Shown here: positions 18,062-27,009 of the stretch, one piece after another
Numbering within the stretch: the first letter of the stretch is position 1
Layout: each line of letters begins with the position of its first letter
From: Rhizobium sp. P40RR-XXII
Lineage (GTDB): Bacteria > Pseudomonadota > Alphaproteobacteria > Rhizobiales > Rhizobiaceae
Assembly (NCBI RefSeq): GCF_012641405.1
Contig: NZ_JABAII010000020.1
Span: 53,850 to 117,849 of the forward strand
Direction of reading: 5' to 3'
DNA: 64,000 nucleotides
Notes under the pieces: model-generated
What the model was told of the DNA's origin: nothing
The model's input: only the letters and a program-made list of their open reading frames with translations
The model's database searches: none
Position numbers and translations under genes: made by a program

Positions 18062-18709
18062 ATGAATGATCTTTCCTTGCGACAGGACGTCATGGACGAA
18101 CTGCAATTTGACCCCAGCATAGATGCAGCCAATATCGGTGTCGCGGTCACGAACGGCGTCGTCACCCTTTCTGGCCACGTCGGCAGCTATGCGGAAAAGT
18201 CCGCGGCGGAAAGCGCCGTCAAGCGCGTGCGCGGTGTGCGCGCCATCGCTGAGGAAATCGAGGTGCGCTATGCGGGACGAAAAATGCACGCCGATGATGA
18301 GATCGCTTCGAGAGCGCTCGACATTATCGAATGGGATACGGCGTTGCCGGACGGTCTTATCGATGTCAAGGTCCAGCGCGGCTGGGTGACGCTTTCGGGT
18401 GAGGTGCCTTGGCATTTCCAGCGTCTGGCGGCGGAGAACGCGGTCAAGAAGCTAGGCGGCGTGACAGGTGTCTCAAATCTCCTTAGCATTCGGCCCAGCT
18501 CAATGATTGCGGATATCAAAGGCCGAATTGAAGGCGCCTTGCGACGCAACGCGGAGGTAGAGGCTGACCGCATTCGGGTCGATATCATAGAGGGGCGAGT
18601 TGCCTTGGAAGGTGCCGTGCATGCGTGGAGCGAACGCAGCGCAGCCGAGCGGGCGGTCTGGTCGGTGCCTGGCGTGATTGCCGTTGAAAACCACCTGACA
18701 ATCGGTTGA
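18062..18709 (+). CDS. Triple BON-domain protein
   Basis: A 215-residue protein with three BON domains (about 1-70, 75-145, 148-215), each marked by a hydrophobic-Gly strand: GVVTLSGHVGSYAEK, GWVTLSGEVPWHFQR and GRVALEGAVHAWSER. It is a full-length paralog of the protein at 7155, beginning with nearly the same N-terminus (ELQFDPSIDAANIGVAV). There is no signal peptide. The ATG follows GGAG with good spacing. It lies 89 bases after the PatZ-like gene, with a FixK-type box in that gap, so it may have its own promoter as well as read-through. BON proteins probably act at membranes under stress; this is family knowledge, not shown here. Confidence 0.88.
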   Translation: MNDLSLRQDVMDELQFDPSIDAANIGVAVTNGVVTLSGHVGSYAEKSAAESAVKRVRGVRAIAEEIEVRYAGRKMHADDEIASRALDIIEWDTALPDGLIDVKVQRGWVTLSGEVPWHFQRLAAENAVKKLGGVTGVSNLLSIRPSSMIADIKGRIEGALRRNAEVEADRIRVDIIEGRVALEGAVHAWSERSAAERAVWSVPGVIAVENHLTIG

Positions 18710-18867
18710 TTTCCCAAGCTCATGCTTCACCGTTGAGCGCCTGCGGGTCTTGAGCTTCTGCAGGCGCCATTCGCTTTTGATCGGTCAAGTCGGATCGGGA
18801 AGTCTACCCGTTTGAGCGATTCAACGAGACGATCAATCTTCAAACGAACCGAACAATCCGAAAAATA

Positions 18868-18896
18868 AGCAGGCAAGACCGATCATCTTGCCTGCT
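18868..18896 (-). terminator. Intrinsic terminator after hsp20
   Basis: A perfect 11-base inverted repeat (AGCAGGCAAGA / TCTTGCCTGCT) with a 7-base loop. Read on the minus strand it is followed by TTATTTTT, fitting rho-independent termination of the Hsp20 gene 26 bases upstream. Confidence 0.8.
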
Positions 18897-18921
18897 GTAA
18901 GTGTTGACGCGGCCGATTCAA

Positions 18922-19440
18922 TCAGGAAGCCTTGATGGCAATCTTGCGCTCGCCTTTGCGTGCCTCTGCAGTCTTGGGCAGTACGACGGTCAATACGCCG
19001 TTAGCAAAGGATGCTTCGATTTTTGCGGCGTCAATACCTTCCGGAAGCTGGAAGTTTCGCTGAAAGGAGCCGAAGCGGCGCTCCGACAGGAAATATTCCT
19101 TTTCCTTTTCTTCCTTCGTTTCCTCTTTTTCGCCTTTGATGGAAAGAGTACTGTTGGAAAGCTTTACATCGACGTTCTTGGCGTCGATACCCGGCAATTC
19201 CGCCGTTATTTCATAAGCATTTTCCTTCTCGATCACATCGACGGCCGGCGCTGTGATGATCGAAAACGACTTGGCTTGAGACAGGCGTCCGAAAGGGCGA
19301 TGCCAAAACGCCGGCGTAAAGTCATCGAACAGGCGATCAACCTCCCTTCTCAGATTTTCGAAGGGGAACCATCCCTGATCCCGGGCCGTAAGAGTTTTTT
19401 CATCGGTTTTTATAGGCAGCTTAGTAGCAGTATCGGCCAT
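18922..19440 (-). CDS. Small heat shock protein, Hsp20 family
   Basis: A 172-residue alpha-crystallin-type chaperone. After a variable N-terminal arm with WFPFENLRREVDRLFDDF, the alpha-crystallin domain spans about residues 60-165, with AVDVIEKENAYEITAELPG and the conserved strand FANGVLTVVLPKTAEA near the end. A Lys/Glu-rich loop (about 102-117) is longer than usual. Such proteins hold unfolding proteins for refolding. It starts after GAGGAG and ends with a clear terminator. A perfect FixK-type box lies 123 bases upstream, so induction at low oxygen as well as by heat is likely; no RpoH-type or ROSE-type leader hairpin was obvious. Confidence 0.93.
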   Translation of the reverse strand: MADTATKLPIKTDEKTLTARDQGWFPFENLRREVDRLFDDFTPAFWHRPFGRLSQAKSFSIITAPAVDVIEKENAYEITAELPGIDAKNVDVKLSNSTLSIKGEKEETKEEKEKEYFLSERRFGSFQRNFQLPEGIDAAKIEASFANGVLTVVLPKTAEARKGERKIAIKAS

Positions 19441-19562
19441 TTCTATTCTCCTCTTGGTGAAAAAAGTGAGGTGGCGATCAGCCTAGTCGCCACGATTGCC
19501 GGCAACGGACATCGTGCGCCTTCCCGGCATTGATAGTGAAATAGATAAGTACCTTTTCGGCA

Positions 19563-19576
19563 TTGATCGTCGTCAA
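19563..19576. promoter_or_regulatory. FixK/FNR-type box before hsp20
   Basis: TTGATCGTCGTCAA, an exact TTGAT-N4-GTCAA palindrome, 123 bases upstream of the Hsp20 start at 19440. This is somewhat far, so the transcript would have a leader of about 80 bases. Confidence 0.7.
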
Positions 19577-19833
19577 ACCGGTCCTCTCGATTTCCCAACA
19601 ACGAGACGATTGGCCTGGCAGAAGCCACTGCTTCCGCCTATGCGTCGCGAGTTCTATCGGATAAAGTCGTCAATTTTACGCAGAAACTGGTGCAATTGAT
19701 GCTGAGCAATGTGATCGTAGACAACAGAGATTATGATCGTCGTCGTATAAAATCGGTAGTCAAGCATATAGGAATTCTTCGACAACCGTGAAATTCGAAT
19801 ATTTGGGCAATAAAAAATGATGATCTCAAGGCT

Positions 19834-20007
19834 ATGAATATGGTGTACTTACATGACAGTTTGCGCTGGTTGCGCTGGTTTGTGCTCGACCATCTTCTAA
19901 TGATCATTCTCGTAATCATGATAGCTACGGTAATATCAGTGATATTTATCCAGCCTAAAAGCGATCTTTTTCAAGAAAAAACGCATTTGCAGAACTCTCT
20001 CAATTGA
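19834..20007 (+). CDS. Possible small membrane protein, 57 residues
   Basis: An uninterrupted 57-codon frame in an AT-rich spacer. The product begins MNMVYLHDSLRWLRWFVLDH and continues with a strong single membrane helix (LLMIILVIMIATVISVIFI, about residues 21-39) and a short charged tail ending QNSLN. The pattern of aromatic/basic residues before a helix and a charged tail after it is typical of real bacterial small membrane proteins. The only ribosome site is weak (AAGG, 6 bases before the ATG). No known family was recognised. It could equally be a chance frame, since AT-rich DNA encodes hydrophobic residues easily. Confidence 0.35.
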   Translation: MNMVYLHDSLRWLRWFVLDHLLMIILVIMIATVISVIFIQPKSDLFQEKTHLQNSLN

Positions 20008-20285
20008 ATTCGACATTGCCTAGTTCGTTGATAGATAGGCAATGAATTGAATGAGCCATGAGAAAACCGAAATGTGGTAGGAAACATACTCAATACAATC
20101 GTGTTCGAGAAAAAATGCCCCATCATTTGGTACTGGTATTAAATATGTTTGATAAAAACCAAAGCGCGGTATCAAAACCTTTAACCAATAAATTGATGCT
20201 CTGGCAACAATGCTTGTCTCCCGTCCGCTAGCGATGATTTGACAATCTTTCTGTCATTTAATGAGAAAATCAGAAGTCAGACATT

Positions 20286-20651
20286 TCATTTCTTTCCTGA
20301 GATATCCGTCAGATGTTTTCTCCAAAGAACCCAAACTGCCAGGATCGTCAGTAGCAACCCCGCAAGCAGCGCATTCCAGGTTAGCAATACGCGATCAGTA
20401 AATTCCAAGATCCATGGAGAAACGATAAGCCAGAGACCGAGCAGAACATCCAGCCTATCTTCCCAGACATAACGGGACGCATATGCAAGTCCTCCCAAGG
20501 CGGCAACGAGTAAGCCGCAGAAAAAGAAACTCCATGCTGCGGCTCCAGCAGGTAGGGAATCGGAGCCATATGCTCCAAGGCTCCAGGGTGTTACGATCAA
20601 CCATAGGCCGAGAACGAATATTGTGTGATCTTGCCAACGCCGACTTTGCAT
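20286..20651 (-). CDS. SPW-repeat membrane protein
   Basis: A 121-residue polytopic membrane protein with two copies of the SPW repeat: GLWLIVTPWSLGAYG (residues about 15-29) and GLWLIVSPWILEF (about 72-84), each opening a pair of membrane helices. The family has four helices and no known biochemical function. AGGAGAGG lies just before the ATG at 20651. It stands between the AT-rich spacer and the end of the MacB gene on the same strand; 104 bases separate it from macB, so it may follow that transcript. A second SPW protein, more diverged, is encoded at 25982. Confidence 0.85.
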   Translation of the reverse strand: MQSRRWQDHTIFVLGLWLIVTPWSLGAYGSDSLPAGAAAWSFFFCGLLVAALGGLAYASRYVWEDRLDVLLGLWLIVSPWILEFTDRVLLTWNALLAGLLLTILAVWVLWRKHLTDISGKK

Positions 20652-20755
20652 TTCCCTCTCCTTGGTGTTTAGATCTGCCTAAAATCTGGTCGCTGGTCCG
20701 GCGCCTGTTGCATTTCGTTTTTGCTTGAACTTGCAACGCACAGGGACTTTAACCG

Positions 20756-22855
20756 CTATTCATATCTAAGGGCCTCAATGGGATTGAGGTTGGCGGCCTT
20801 GTGGGCGGGATAATAGCCGAAGAAGACGCCAACCACTACCGAGAAGAGAAACCCGCCGGCAATTGCGACAACCGACAAGGAGGCTGGCCAATTCGAAACC
20901 TGTGAGATGACCAACGATATTCCGATCCCCATACCAATTCCCGCAAGGCCACCCGTAACACTGAGAAAGATCGCCTCGGCCAGAAATTGCAGCAGGATAT
21001 GTAGACGCCTGGCTCCAATCGCCATTCGAAGCCCGATTTCCCGGGTGCGCTCGGTTACGGACACCAGGAGAATATTCATGATGCCTATGCCGCCCACAAG
21101 CAGAGAAATCGAGGCGACGGCTGCAAGAAGCAGTGCCATTATGCGGCTGCTGCTCTTGGCGGTTTCGGCAAACTGGCTGAGATTGCGAACGTCGAAATCC
21201 TTGCCTTCGATCGTCCTGATGTTGTGACGGCGGATGAGGACGGCATTGATGACGGTTATGACCTCACTCACCTGATCGGGGCTTCTCGCCTGGACGAACA
21301 GAAGATTGGCGAAGCCCGTCAGGCGCTGTTGCAAGCCATAGGGATTAGGCGCCGGCAAATAGGCCCAATTGCTCTGCGTCTGCGCCTGGAGCGGTGCCGC
21401 TGCCCCCAGGACGCGACGCTCGGCTGTCGTAAATGGAATCAATACGATATCGTCCTGATCCTGACCCATGGCCGACTGGCCTTTCGGCGCCAAGAGCCCA
21501 ATGACGCGCATGGGTACGTTTCTGATCCTGATCGTCGCCCCTATGGGATTCTCGCCGGCTCCAAACAATTGATGAACGACCGTTTGACCGATGACGGCGA
21601 CTAGAGCTTCATTCTGCTCGTTTCCCCTACTGATCGTGGCTCCCGCAGAGATATGCCAGTTGGTGATGGCAGCGTAGGATTCACTGACACCTTGAATGCT
21701 GGTGGTCCAATTGTTGCCGTTATAGGTGATCTGCCCCTGTTGGCGAATGAGATAACCGATATCTGCAATGGGCGCTTCTTTGGAGAGTGCCCTCGCATCC
21801 GCAACGGTCAATGTGCTGGCACTGCCAAAACCACTGCGCAAACCGCCACCGGTTACCGCTCCCGGTATTACCACGACTACGTTCGTACCAAGGCTCTCGA
21901 TCTGTTTCATGACCGCGATATTTGCTCCTTGACCCACTGCAACCATCACGATGAGCGCTGCCACTCCTATAAAGACACCGAGCATTGTCAGTAGCGAGCG
22001 CATCTTGTTGCGCATGATTGCTTGCGCGGCAGCACCCAACGCCATGACACCGAACGAGAAGGCGGTCTTGAAGCCGGAGCGGGTTTCCGATTGGCCTGGC
22101 GGATGAAAATGCCGTATGTCATGGGCTTCAACGGCCCGCGGCATCGGTTTGCGCTCGTCGGAAATGATCTTGCCATCACGCATGGTGATGATGCGATCGG
22201 CATAAGCGGCCATGTCCTGTTCATGGGTAACTAGCACGATCGTTACGCCGTCACGACGATTGAGGGTCACCATTATGTCCATGATTTCCCGCGAGGTCTT
22301 CGTATCCAGATTGCCCGTTGGTTCATCCGCAAGTAGCAGGCCCGGCGCATTGATCAATGCACGCGCGATGGCGACCCGCTGTTGCTGGCCGCCAGACAAT
22401 TGCCCGGGCGTGTTGTATTGTCGATCGCCAAGGCCCATTCTTTCGAGCGCTAAGCGAGCGCGATCGACCATGGCTGTATGAGTGAGAGAACTTGTGCCGG
22501 CATAGTAAAGTGGCAGACAGACGTTCTCCAGGGCGCCCGTGCGCGGCAAGAGGTTGAAGCTTTGAAAAACGAATCCGAGACGGTCGCTGCGTATTGCGGC
22601 CAGATCCGGCTCGCTGAGCTTGGCAACATCCAGACCCTCAAATAAATAATGACCAGCGCCAGGCTGGTCAAGGCAGCCGAGAATCGACATCAACGTCGAT
22701 TTTCCAGAGCCCGAAGAGCCTATGATCGCAACAAACTCGCCCCGGTTTATCGTCAGCGTAACGCCCTGAACGGCCGAAATCTGCACGTCGCCAACCGTGA
22801 ACGTCCTGGCAATATCCTTCAAGACTATGATTGGCGGATTGGCTGAGCAATTCAT
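20756..22855 (-). CDS. macB: MacB-type ABC transporter (ATPase and permease)
   Basis: A 699-residue fusion of an ABC ATPase and a FtsX/MacB permease. Residues about 8-235 carry Walker A GSSGSGKST at 46-54, the signature LSGGQQQRVAIARAL and Walker B LLLADEPTGNLD. The permease half has a membrane helix near 285-310, a large periplasmic domain, and three helices at the end (SISLLVGGIGIMNILLVSV and later). MacB works with MacA and an outer-membrane channel to expel macrolides, peptides or haem precursors from the periplasm; the substrate here is unknown. The ATG at 22855 is preferred, 10 bases after the macA stop; an upstream start at 22900 would overlap macA. Confidence 0.9.
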   Translation of the reverse strand: MNCSANPPIIVLKDIARTFTVGDVQISAVQGVTLTINRGEFVAIIGSSGSGKSTLMSILGCLDQPGAGHYLFEGLDVAKLSEPDLAAIRSDRLGFVFQSFNLLPRTGALENVCLPLYYAGTSSLTHTAMVDRARLALERMGLGDRQYNTPGQLSGGQQQRVAIARALINAPGLLLADEPTGNLDTKTSREIMDIMVTLNRRDGVTIVLVTHEQDMAAYADRIITMRDGKIISDERKPMPRAVEAHDIRHFHPPGQSETRSGFKTAFSFGVMALGAAAQAIMRNKMRSLLTMLGVFIGVAALIVMVAVGQGANIAVMKQIESLGTNVVVVIPGAVTGGGLRSGFGSASTLTVADARALSKEAPIADIGYLIRQQGQITYNGNNWTTSIQGVSESYAAITNWHISAGATISRGNEQNEALVAVIGQTVVHQLFGAGENPIGATIRIRNVPMRVIGLLAPKGQSAMGQDQDDIVLIPFTTAERRVLGAAAPLQAQTQSNWAYLPAPNPYGLQQRLTGFANLLFVQARSPDQVSEVITVINAVLIRRHNIRTIEGKDFDVRNLSQFAETAKSSSRIMALLLAAVASISLLVGGIGIMNILLVSVTERTREIGLRMAIGARRLHILLQFLAEAIFLSVTGGLAGIGMGIGISLVISQVSNWPASLSVVAIAGGFLFSVVVGVFFGYYPAHKAANLNPIEALRYE

Positions 22856-22865
22856 GACGGTGTAC

Positions 22866-24107
22866 CTAGAATCTGAAGAAGCGAAAGCTTGTCGACGCAT
22901 TCACCGGAGTAAGCTGTCCGACAACAACCTTATCCCCCGCGTGCAGGTCGCCATCGGCAATTGCTGTGTAAGATTCATCACTGATCCCGGCTTTCACCGG
23001 AACCATCCTCAGGGTGCCGTCGCGTTCCACCCAGACATGATCGAACTTGCCTTCGGCGGGATGTGGAACAGCAGATGCCTTCGGTTCAAAGCGCAGGGCT
23101 TGGCTCGGAACGCGCAATGTATTCTTTTGCCGATCGGTCACAATATTGAGGGAGGCGGTCATCCCAGGTTTGAGGTGGAGATCCGCATTGTCGATCGTGA
23201 CCACGGCGTCAAAGGTTACGACATTCTGAACGGTCTGCGGTGATTGCCGGACCTGCGTGACGATGCCGTTGAAGACGCGATCTGGAAACGCATCGACCGT
23301 AAACGTGGCCGCCTGGCCATTCTTGAGCCCGCCGATGTCACTTTCGCTGATGTTGGTATCAACCTGCATTCTGGTAAGATCAGTGGCAATGAGGAAAAGC
23401 GTCGGCGTCTGGAAGCTTGCTGCCACTGTCTGCCCCTGCGTCACGTTGCGCGAAACCACGACGCCATCGACCGGAGATTTGATATTTGTGTAATCAAGAT
23501 TGATCCGGGCGGCTGAAAGCGCCGCCTTGCGCTGCTCGATCGTCGCCTGGTCGAGGCCGACCTGCGCCGCTGCTTGATCCACGAGGTTTCTGGCAACATC
23601 CACCGTGTCTTGGGAGACTGCATCCGTATCCTTCAGCCGCAGGTTACGCTGATAGCTCAATTGAGTGTAAGTCAGATTGGCCTGATCCTTTCTGAGTTGG
23701 GCCACGGCCACAAATAGATCGGCATTATCCTGATCGACGATGGTTTGGTAGGGGCGCGCGTCAATAGTGGCGCAAACCTGGCCGGCTTTGACCATTGTAT
23801 TGTAGTCGCAGCGGATCTCCGTAATCGGTCCGGACACATAGCTACCGACGATGATCGTCAGCTGTGGATTGACCGTGCCCGTTGCCATCACCTGCCGTGC
23901 GATATCGCCTCTGTCGAGCATAACCGTCTCATATGAAGGCAGTTGCGGCTGTCGAGCGCGCTCCCATATCGAAAAGAGGGCAACTCCACCGAGGAAGACG
24001 GTCGTTATCGCGAGCCAGAACCATCCCGAGTTCCCCTTCTTGATTTTGTTGCCTGAAAGCGAAGAGATGACGTCTCGTTGCGCTAATGCTTCAACCGGAT
24101 TGTCCAT
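22866..24107 (-). CDS. macA: MacA-type periplasmic adaptor (HlyD family)
   Basis: A 413-residue membrane-fusion protein. An N-terminal anchor helix lies at about residues 29-48 (WFWLAITTVFLGGVALFSI). It is followed by the lipoyl/barrel half MATGTVNPQLTIIVGSYVSG, a long coiled coil (about 110-185), and the second half DGVVVSRNVTQGQTVAASFQ typical of MacA. It links MacB to an outer-membrane channel, which is not encoded nearby. The ATG at 24107 follows AAGGAG; the longer frame from 24173 has no ribosome site. A degenerate FixK-type box lies 115 bases upstream in the promoter region shared with the oxidoreductase gene at 24366. Confidence 0.9.
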   Translation of the reverse strand: MDNPVEALAQRDVISSLSGNKIKKGNSGWFWLAITTVFLGGVALFSIWERARQPQLPSYETVMLDRGDIARQVMATGTVNPQLTIIVGSYVSGPITEIRCDYNTMVKAGQVCATIDARPYQTIVDQDNADLFVAVAQLRKDQANLTYTQLSYQRNLRLKDTDAVSQDTVDVARNLVDQAAAQVGLDQATIEQRKAALSAARINLDYTNIKSPVDGVVVSRNVTQGQTVAASFQTPTLFLIATDLTRMQVDTNISESDIGGLKNGQAATFTVDAFPDRVFNGIVTQVRQSPQTVQNVVTFDAVVTIDNADLHLKPGMTASLNIVTDRQKNTLRVPSQALRFEPKASAVPHPAEGKFDHVWVERDGTLRMVPVKAGISDESYTAIADGDLHAGDKVVVGQLTPVNASTSFRFFRF

Positions 24108-24221
24108 GTGCGTTGCTCCTTCGTGATGTAACCATGCGATAGAAGGAGATAAATGCGCATTGATGCCGCTCAAAAATTATGAACACGAGGGCGGTTCGCC
24201 ATTCTGCCGGATTGCGATAGA

Positions 24222-24235
24222 TCAAGGTCGGATCG
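24222..24235. promoter_or_regulatory. FixK-type box (degenerate) between macA and oxidoreductase gene
   Basis: TTGCGATAGATCAA has one perfect half (ATCAA) and a TTGC left half, allowed in rhizobial FixK sites. It is about equidistant from the diverging genes. Confidence 0.4.
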
Positions 24236-24365
24236 GCTAAACTGAAGATGATAAATGTCGATCGAAAGATCAGTCTACGGTGATTAGGCCAGGTGTGGGC
24301 ACGCGGTTGTTGCGCATGGACATTCCCTTCACGACCGTTCTTGCTTGGAAGCAGGAGATGCGATC

Positions 24366-24947
24366 TTGTCACGACACATACTGATCATTGAAGCGCATCC
24401 GAACGGCCATGATAAGCATCTTTGCGGAGCTCTTGCCGATTCCTATGCGGCGGGAGCCGCCGAAGCGGGTTTTATGCTGCGCCGGTTGGACATCTCACAG
24501 TTGGATTTTCCGTTGCTGCGTTCACGCGAGGCGTTTGAGAATGGAACCTTGCCTCAATCTCTTGTTCCTGCTGGTGAGGCGCTCCAATGGGCAGAGCACA
24601 TCGTTTTCGTCTTTCCGCTATGGCTCGGCACCATGCCGGCTCTTCTCAAGGCGTTTCTGGAACAGCTGTTTCGACCCGGCCTTGCCTTTCAATATCAAGA
24701 TGGCGGAGCCAAAGAACTGCTTGGTGGCTGCACGGCGCGAATTATCGTCACTATGGGGATGCCAGCGACGGTCTATCGCTTCTGGTTCGGCGCGCATGGT
24801 ATAAATGTCCTGCGCCGAAGCATTCTGAATTTCGCAGGAATTCGTCCCGTCCGCCAAACGTATTTTGGGATGGTCGAGCAAGCTGGTAAGCGAAGAAGAG
24901 AGCGATGGCTTGCCCAGGTGGAGATGCTTGGTCGCCGTGGGTCGTGA
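24366..24947 (+). CDS. NAD(P)H:quinone oxidoreductase, flavodoxin-like fold
   Basis: A 193-residue protein of the NAD(P)H dehydrogenase (quinone)/KefF-like family. It begins HILIIEAHPNGHDKHLCGAL, the FMN phosphate-binding start, and has HIVFVFPLWLGTMPALLKAF, the flavin-contact segment, near residue 85. Such flavoenzymes reduce quinones by two electrons or regulate potassium efflux. The start is taken as the TTG at 24366, since AGGAG is 8 bases upstream; a second TTG at 24345 is possible but lacks a site. The C-terminus is basic (GKRRRERWLAQVEM). It is divergent from macA with a shared degenerate FixK-type box between them. Confidence 0.83.
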   Translation: MSRHILIIEAHPNGHDKHLCGALADSYAAGAAEAGFMLRRLDISQLDFPLLRSREAFENGTLPQSLVPAGEALQWAEHIVFVFPLWLGTMPALLKAFLEQLFRPGLAFQYQDGGAKELLGGCTARIIVTMGMPATVYRFWFGAHGINVLRRSILNFAGIRPVRQTYFGMVEQAGKRRRERWLAQVEMLGRRGS

Positions 24948-25015
24948 CGCCTTGTCGCCATCGCCCTTATTCAAGCGCGCTCGAGAGCGATTGAGACCAG
25001 ATTTGCTTTAAGAGT

Positions 25016-25029
25016 TTGACCTCGATCAA
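25016..25029. promoter_or_regulatory. FixK/FNR-type box before CBS-BON gene
   Basis: TTGACCTCGATCAA, a full TTGA-N6-TCAA palindrome 157 bases upstream of the start at 25187. It follows the oxidoreductase stop by 68 bases. Confidence 0.65.
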
Positions 25030-25186
25030 CCCGCAAACGGGATGTCCGCATTATTGGTTAGCTAGGCTTCGAACGCGTTGCTCCGTGAATGTCAGTCCAA
25101 GCCACAGCGACCGGTGGGGTTTCAAGCGGAAATGCCATGATACGGACCGGCCTCACGTCCATCATCAATTCAAATGGAGAAGACCC

Positions 25187-25888
25187 ATGCTCATTCAGGA
25201 TATCATGACACGGACACCCATAACGGTTAGATCATCCTCATCGATCGCACAGGCTGCGAAAGTGCTATTGGACAATCACATAAGCGGGCTTCCAGTCGTC
25301 GACGACAACAGCGCGATTGTCGGCATTGTCAGCGAAGGGGATTTCTTGCGGCGAGGTGAACTCGATACCGAACGGCAACGCTCAGCCTTTCTTGAGTTTT
25401 TTGTTAGTCCGGGGCGGCTCGCGGATGAATATGTGCATGCCCATGGCAGGCTGGTCGGAGAAGTGATGACGTCGCCGGCAAAGACGATTTCGCCTCAAGC
25501 GCTGGTCAGTGACGCCGTCGAGATGATGGAACGCGACGGCATCAATCGGCTGCCGGTCGTCGATGGGGAAAAGCTCGTCGGCATTGTTACGCGTTCCGAC
25601 CTGCTGCGCGCTCTTGCCGACATTCTTGCCGATAAAGCGAAGCCGCACAGCGATGCCGAGATTGAAGCGCTCATCATTGCCGAACTTGGAAAACGAAGCT
25701 GGAGCCAGAACGGCTTCATCCATGTGAATGTCAAGGACGGGACCGCTGAACTCTCAGGTTCCATTTTTGACGAGCGCGAGCGCCTAGCTGCCAAGGTTCT
25801 TGCCGAAAATGTCCCGGGAGTAAAGGCTGTCAAGGATTGCTTGACCTGGATCGACCCCTACATCGGCGTCGCCATGTCGATGCCTTGA
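25187..25888 (+). CDS. CBS-pair and BON domain protein
   Basis: A 233-residue cytoplasmic protein with two CBS domains (about 1-60 and 90-150) and a BON domain (about 155-225). CBS1 shows DIMTRTPITVRSSSSI and HISGLPVVDDNSAIVGIVSE. CBS2 shows VMTSPAKTISPQALVSDAVE and RLPVVDGEKLVGIVTRSDLL. BON shows VNVKDGTAELSGSIFDERE. CBS pairs bind adenosine nucleotides and act as energy sensors. The start has GGAG upstream; the frame could extend to 25016, but that would include the FixK box. Three further members of this family occur in the window (38840 intact; 33990 and 57895 decayed). It heads a likely operon with an SPW gene and a host-attachment gene. Confidence 0.9.
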   Translation: MLIQDIMTRTPITVRSSSSIAQAAKVLLDNHISGLPVVDDNSAIVGIVSEGDFLRRGELDTERQRSAFLEFFVSPGRLADEYVHAHGRLVGEVMTSPAKTISPQALVSDAVEMMERDGINRLPVVDGEKLVGIVTRSDLLRALADILADKAKPHSDAEIEALIIAELGKRSWSQNGFIHVNVKDGTAELSGSIFDERERLAAKVLAENVPGVKAVKDCLTWIDPYIGVAMSMP

Positions 25889-25981
25889 ACGATCACGCTA
25901 CTTGTCGTGCCGCCGAACCGACCGACCGCAATGCGCAAATTCGCGGACCTCATATGCTATCGGAAATCATTGGAGACAGCC

Positions 25982-26380
25982 ATGCCAAATCACGCTCTAG
26001 GCGACTACATGACAAACATGATCGGCATTGTACTTGTCGTTGCATCCTTCGCGCTGATTTTTCTCTGTCCAGACCTTCCTGGCTTAGGGGTTTCAACCGT
26101 CAATCTTGCACTGACGGGACTATTGTTGCTTTGCAGCGCTACCGTACGGGATAGAGCTGCGTTGGAATGGGAGCGGATCGTGTTGGCGGCATGGCTTGCT
26201 CTGTCGCCTTGGATGATCGGCGTTTCTGCGGTGGATGGAGTGGCTTGGATCAGCCTTATCTGCGCTACCCTGGTGTTCTTTCCCGCCGCATCGTTTGTCT
26301 CGCAGCCATGGGGCCTTGGCAAAGCAAAGGCACTTGGCTCGTTTCCCACATACGATCCAGGCAAAAAGAGACACATGTAA
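25982..26380 (+). CDS. SPW-repeat membrane protein, diverged
   Basis: A 132-residue membrane protein with four hydrophobic segments. The clearest SPW motif is LAAWLALSPWMIGVSAVDG (about residues 74-92), and the first half resembles the same unit in weaker form (IGIVLVVASFALIFL then DLPGLGVSTVNLALTGLLLL). It is related to the protein at 20286. The ATG at 25982 has GGAG 6-9 bases upstream. It lies 93 bases after the CBS-BON gene and 12 bases before the host-attachment gene, suggesting one transcript driven by the box at 25016. No function is known for SPW proteins. Confidence 0.75.
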   Translation: MPNHALGDYMTNMIGIVLVVASFALIFLCPDLPGLGVSTVNLALTGLLLLCSATVRDRAALEWERIVLAAWLALSPWMIGVSAVDGVAWISLICATLVFFPAASFVSQPWGLGKAKALGSFPTYDPGKKRHM

Positions 26381-26392
26381 AGGAGATCGAGT

Positions 26393-26851
26393 ATGAGCGA
26401 ATTCAAAATTGGCCAGAAATGCTGGGTTATCGTCTGTGACGGAGCCAGGGCGCTTTTCCTACGCAACGACGGTGACGGACACTTCCTCAACCTGGTTGAG
26501 GTCGACGTCTACCACGAGGCGTCTAAGGCGACGCACGATTTAGGCACTGATCGACCAGGCCGGGTTTATGCATCCGAAGGTGGAGCGCGCAGCTCCGTCG
26601 AGTCCACGGATCTTCATGACAAGGCGGAGGAGGAATTCGTCACAAAAATCGCCGATCGTCTCGACGAGTATGTAAGTGGCGGCGTCATTGCCAATTTCGT
26701 ACTGGTCGCACCGCCAAGGACGCTGGGTTTCCTGCGCAAATATATGAGTGCAGCCGCCATGAACGCGATGAAGGCGGTCGTCAACAAGGATCTTACAAAG
26801 TTGCCTGTCTATGAAATCGAGGCTCACTTGCAGCGTCAAGCTGATATTTGA
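26393..26851 (+). CDS. Host attachment protein (bacterial release-factor-like, BaeRF family)
   Basis: A 152-residue soluble protein recognised as the family named host attachment protein. It shows WVIVCDGARALFLRN at the start, DLHDKAEEEFVTKIADRLDEY in the middle and NFVLVAPPRTLGFLRKYMS near residue 105, then KDLTKLPVYEIEAHL. The family was named from Agrobacterium plant attachment work but belongs structurally to the archaeo-eukaryotic release-factor fold, and a ribosome-related role has been proposed. AAAGGAG precedes the ATG. It closes the likely CBS-BON/SPW operon. I see no catalytic motif that would settle its activity. Confidence 0.82.
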   Translation: MSEFKIGQKCWVIVCDGARALFLRNDGDGHFLNLVEVDVYHEASKATHDLGTDRPGRVYASEGGARSSVESTDLHDKAEEEFVTKIADRLDEYVSGGVIANFVLVAPPRTLGFLRKYMSAAAMNAMKAVVNKDLTKLPVYEIEAHLQRQADI

Positions 26852-27009
26852 AGCGCTTTTTCATTCGCGACTGGCGACCGGCTGGCAAGCCTCACCTTGG
26901 AATGCTGATCGCCGCTTGATAGATCTCCCGAATACGGAACCAGTGCTGGCGCATCGCAGTTGGCTTGATATCCCTCTGTCGCGCCAATCAGCGGATCAAG
27001 GAGCCTAAA

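Larger units (their letters stand above)
19441..20285. other. AT-rich spacer with a FixK box and one small ORF
   Basis: About 845 bases between the diverging Hsp20 gene and the end of the SPW gene. The part from about 19680 to 20280 is clearly richer in A and T than its surroundings and could be recently acquired. Apart from the FixK-type box at 19563 and a 57-codon ORF at 19834, I see no gene, repeat or RNA. Confidence 0.5.
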
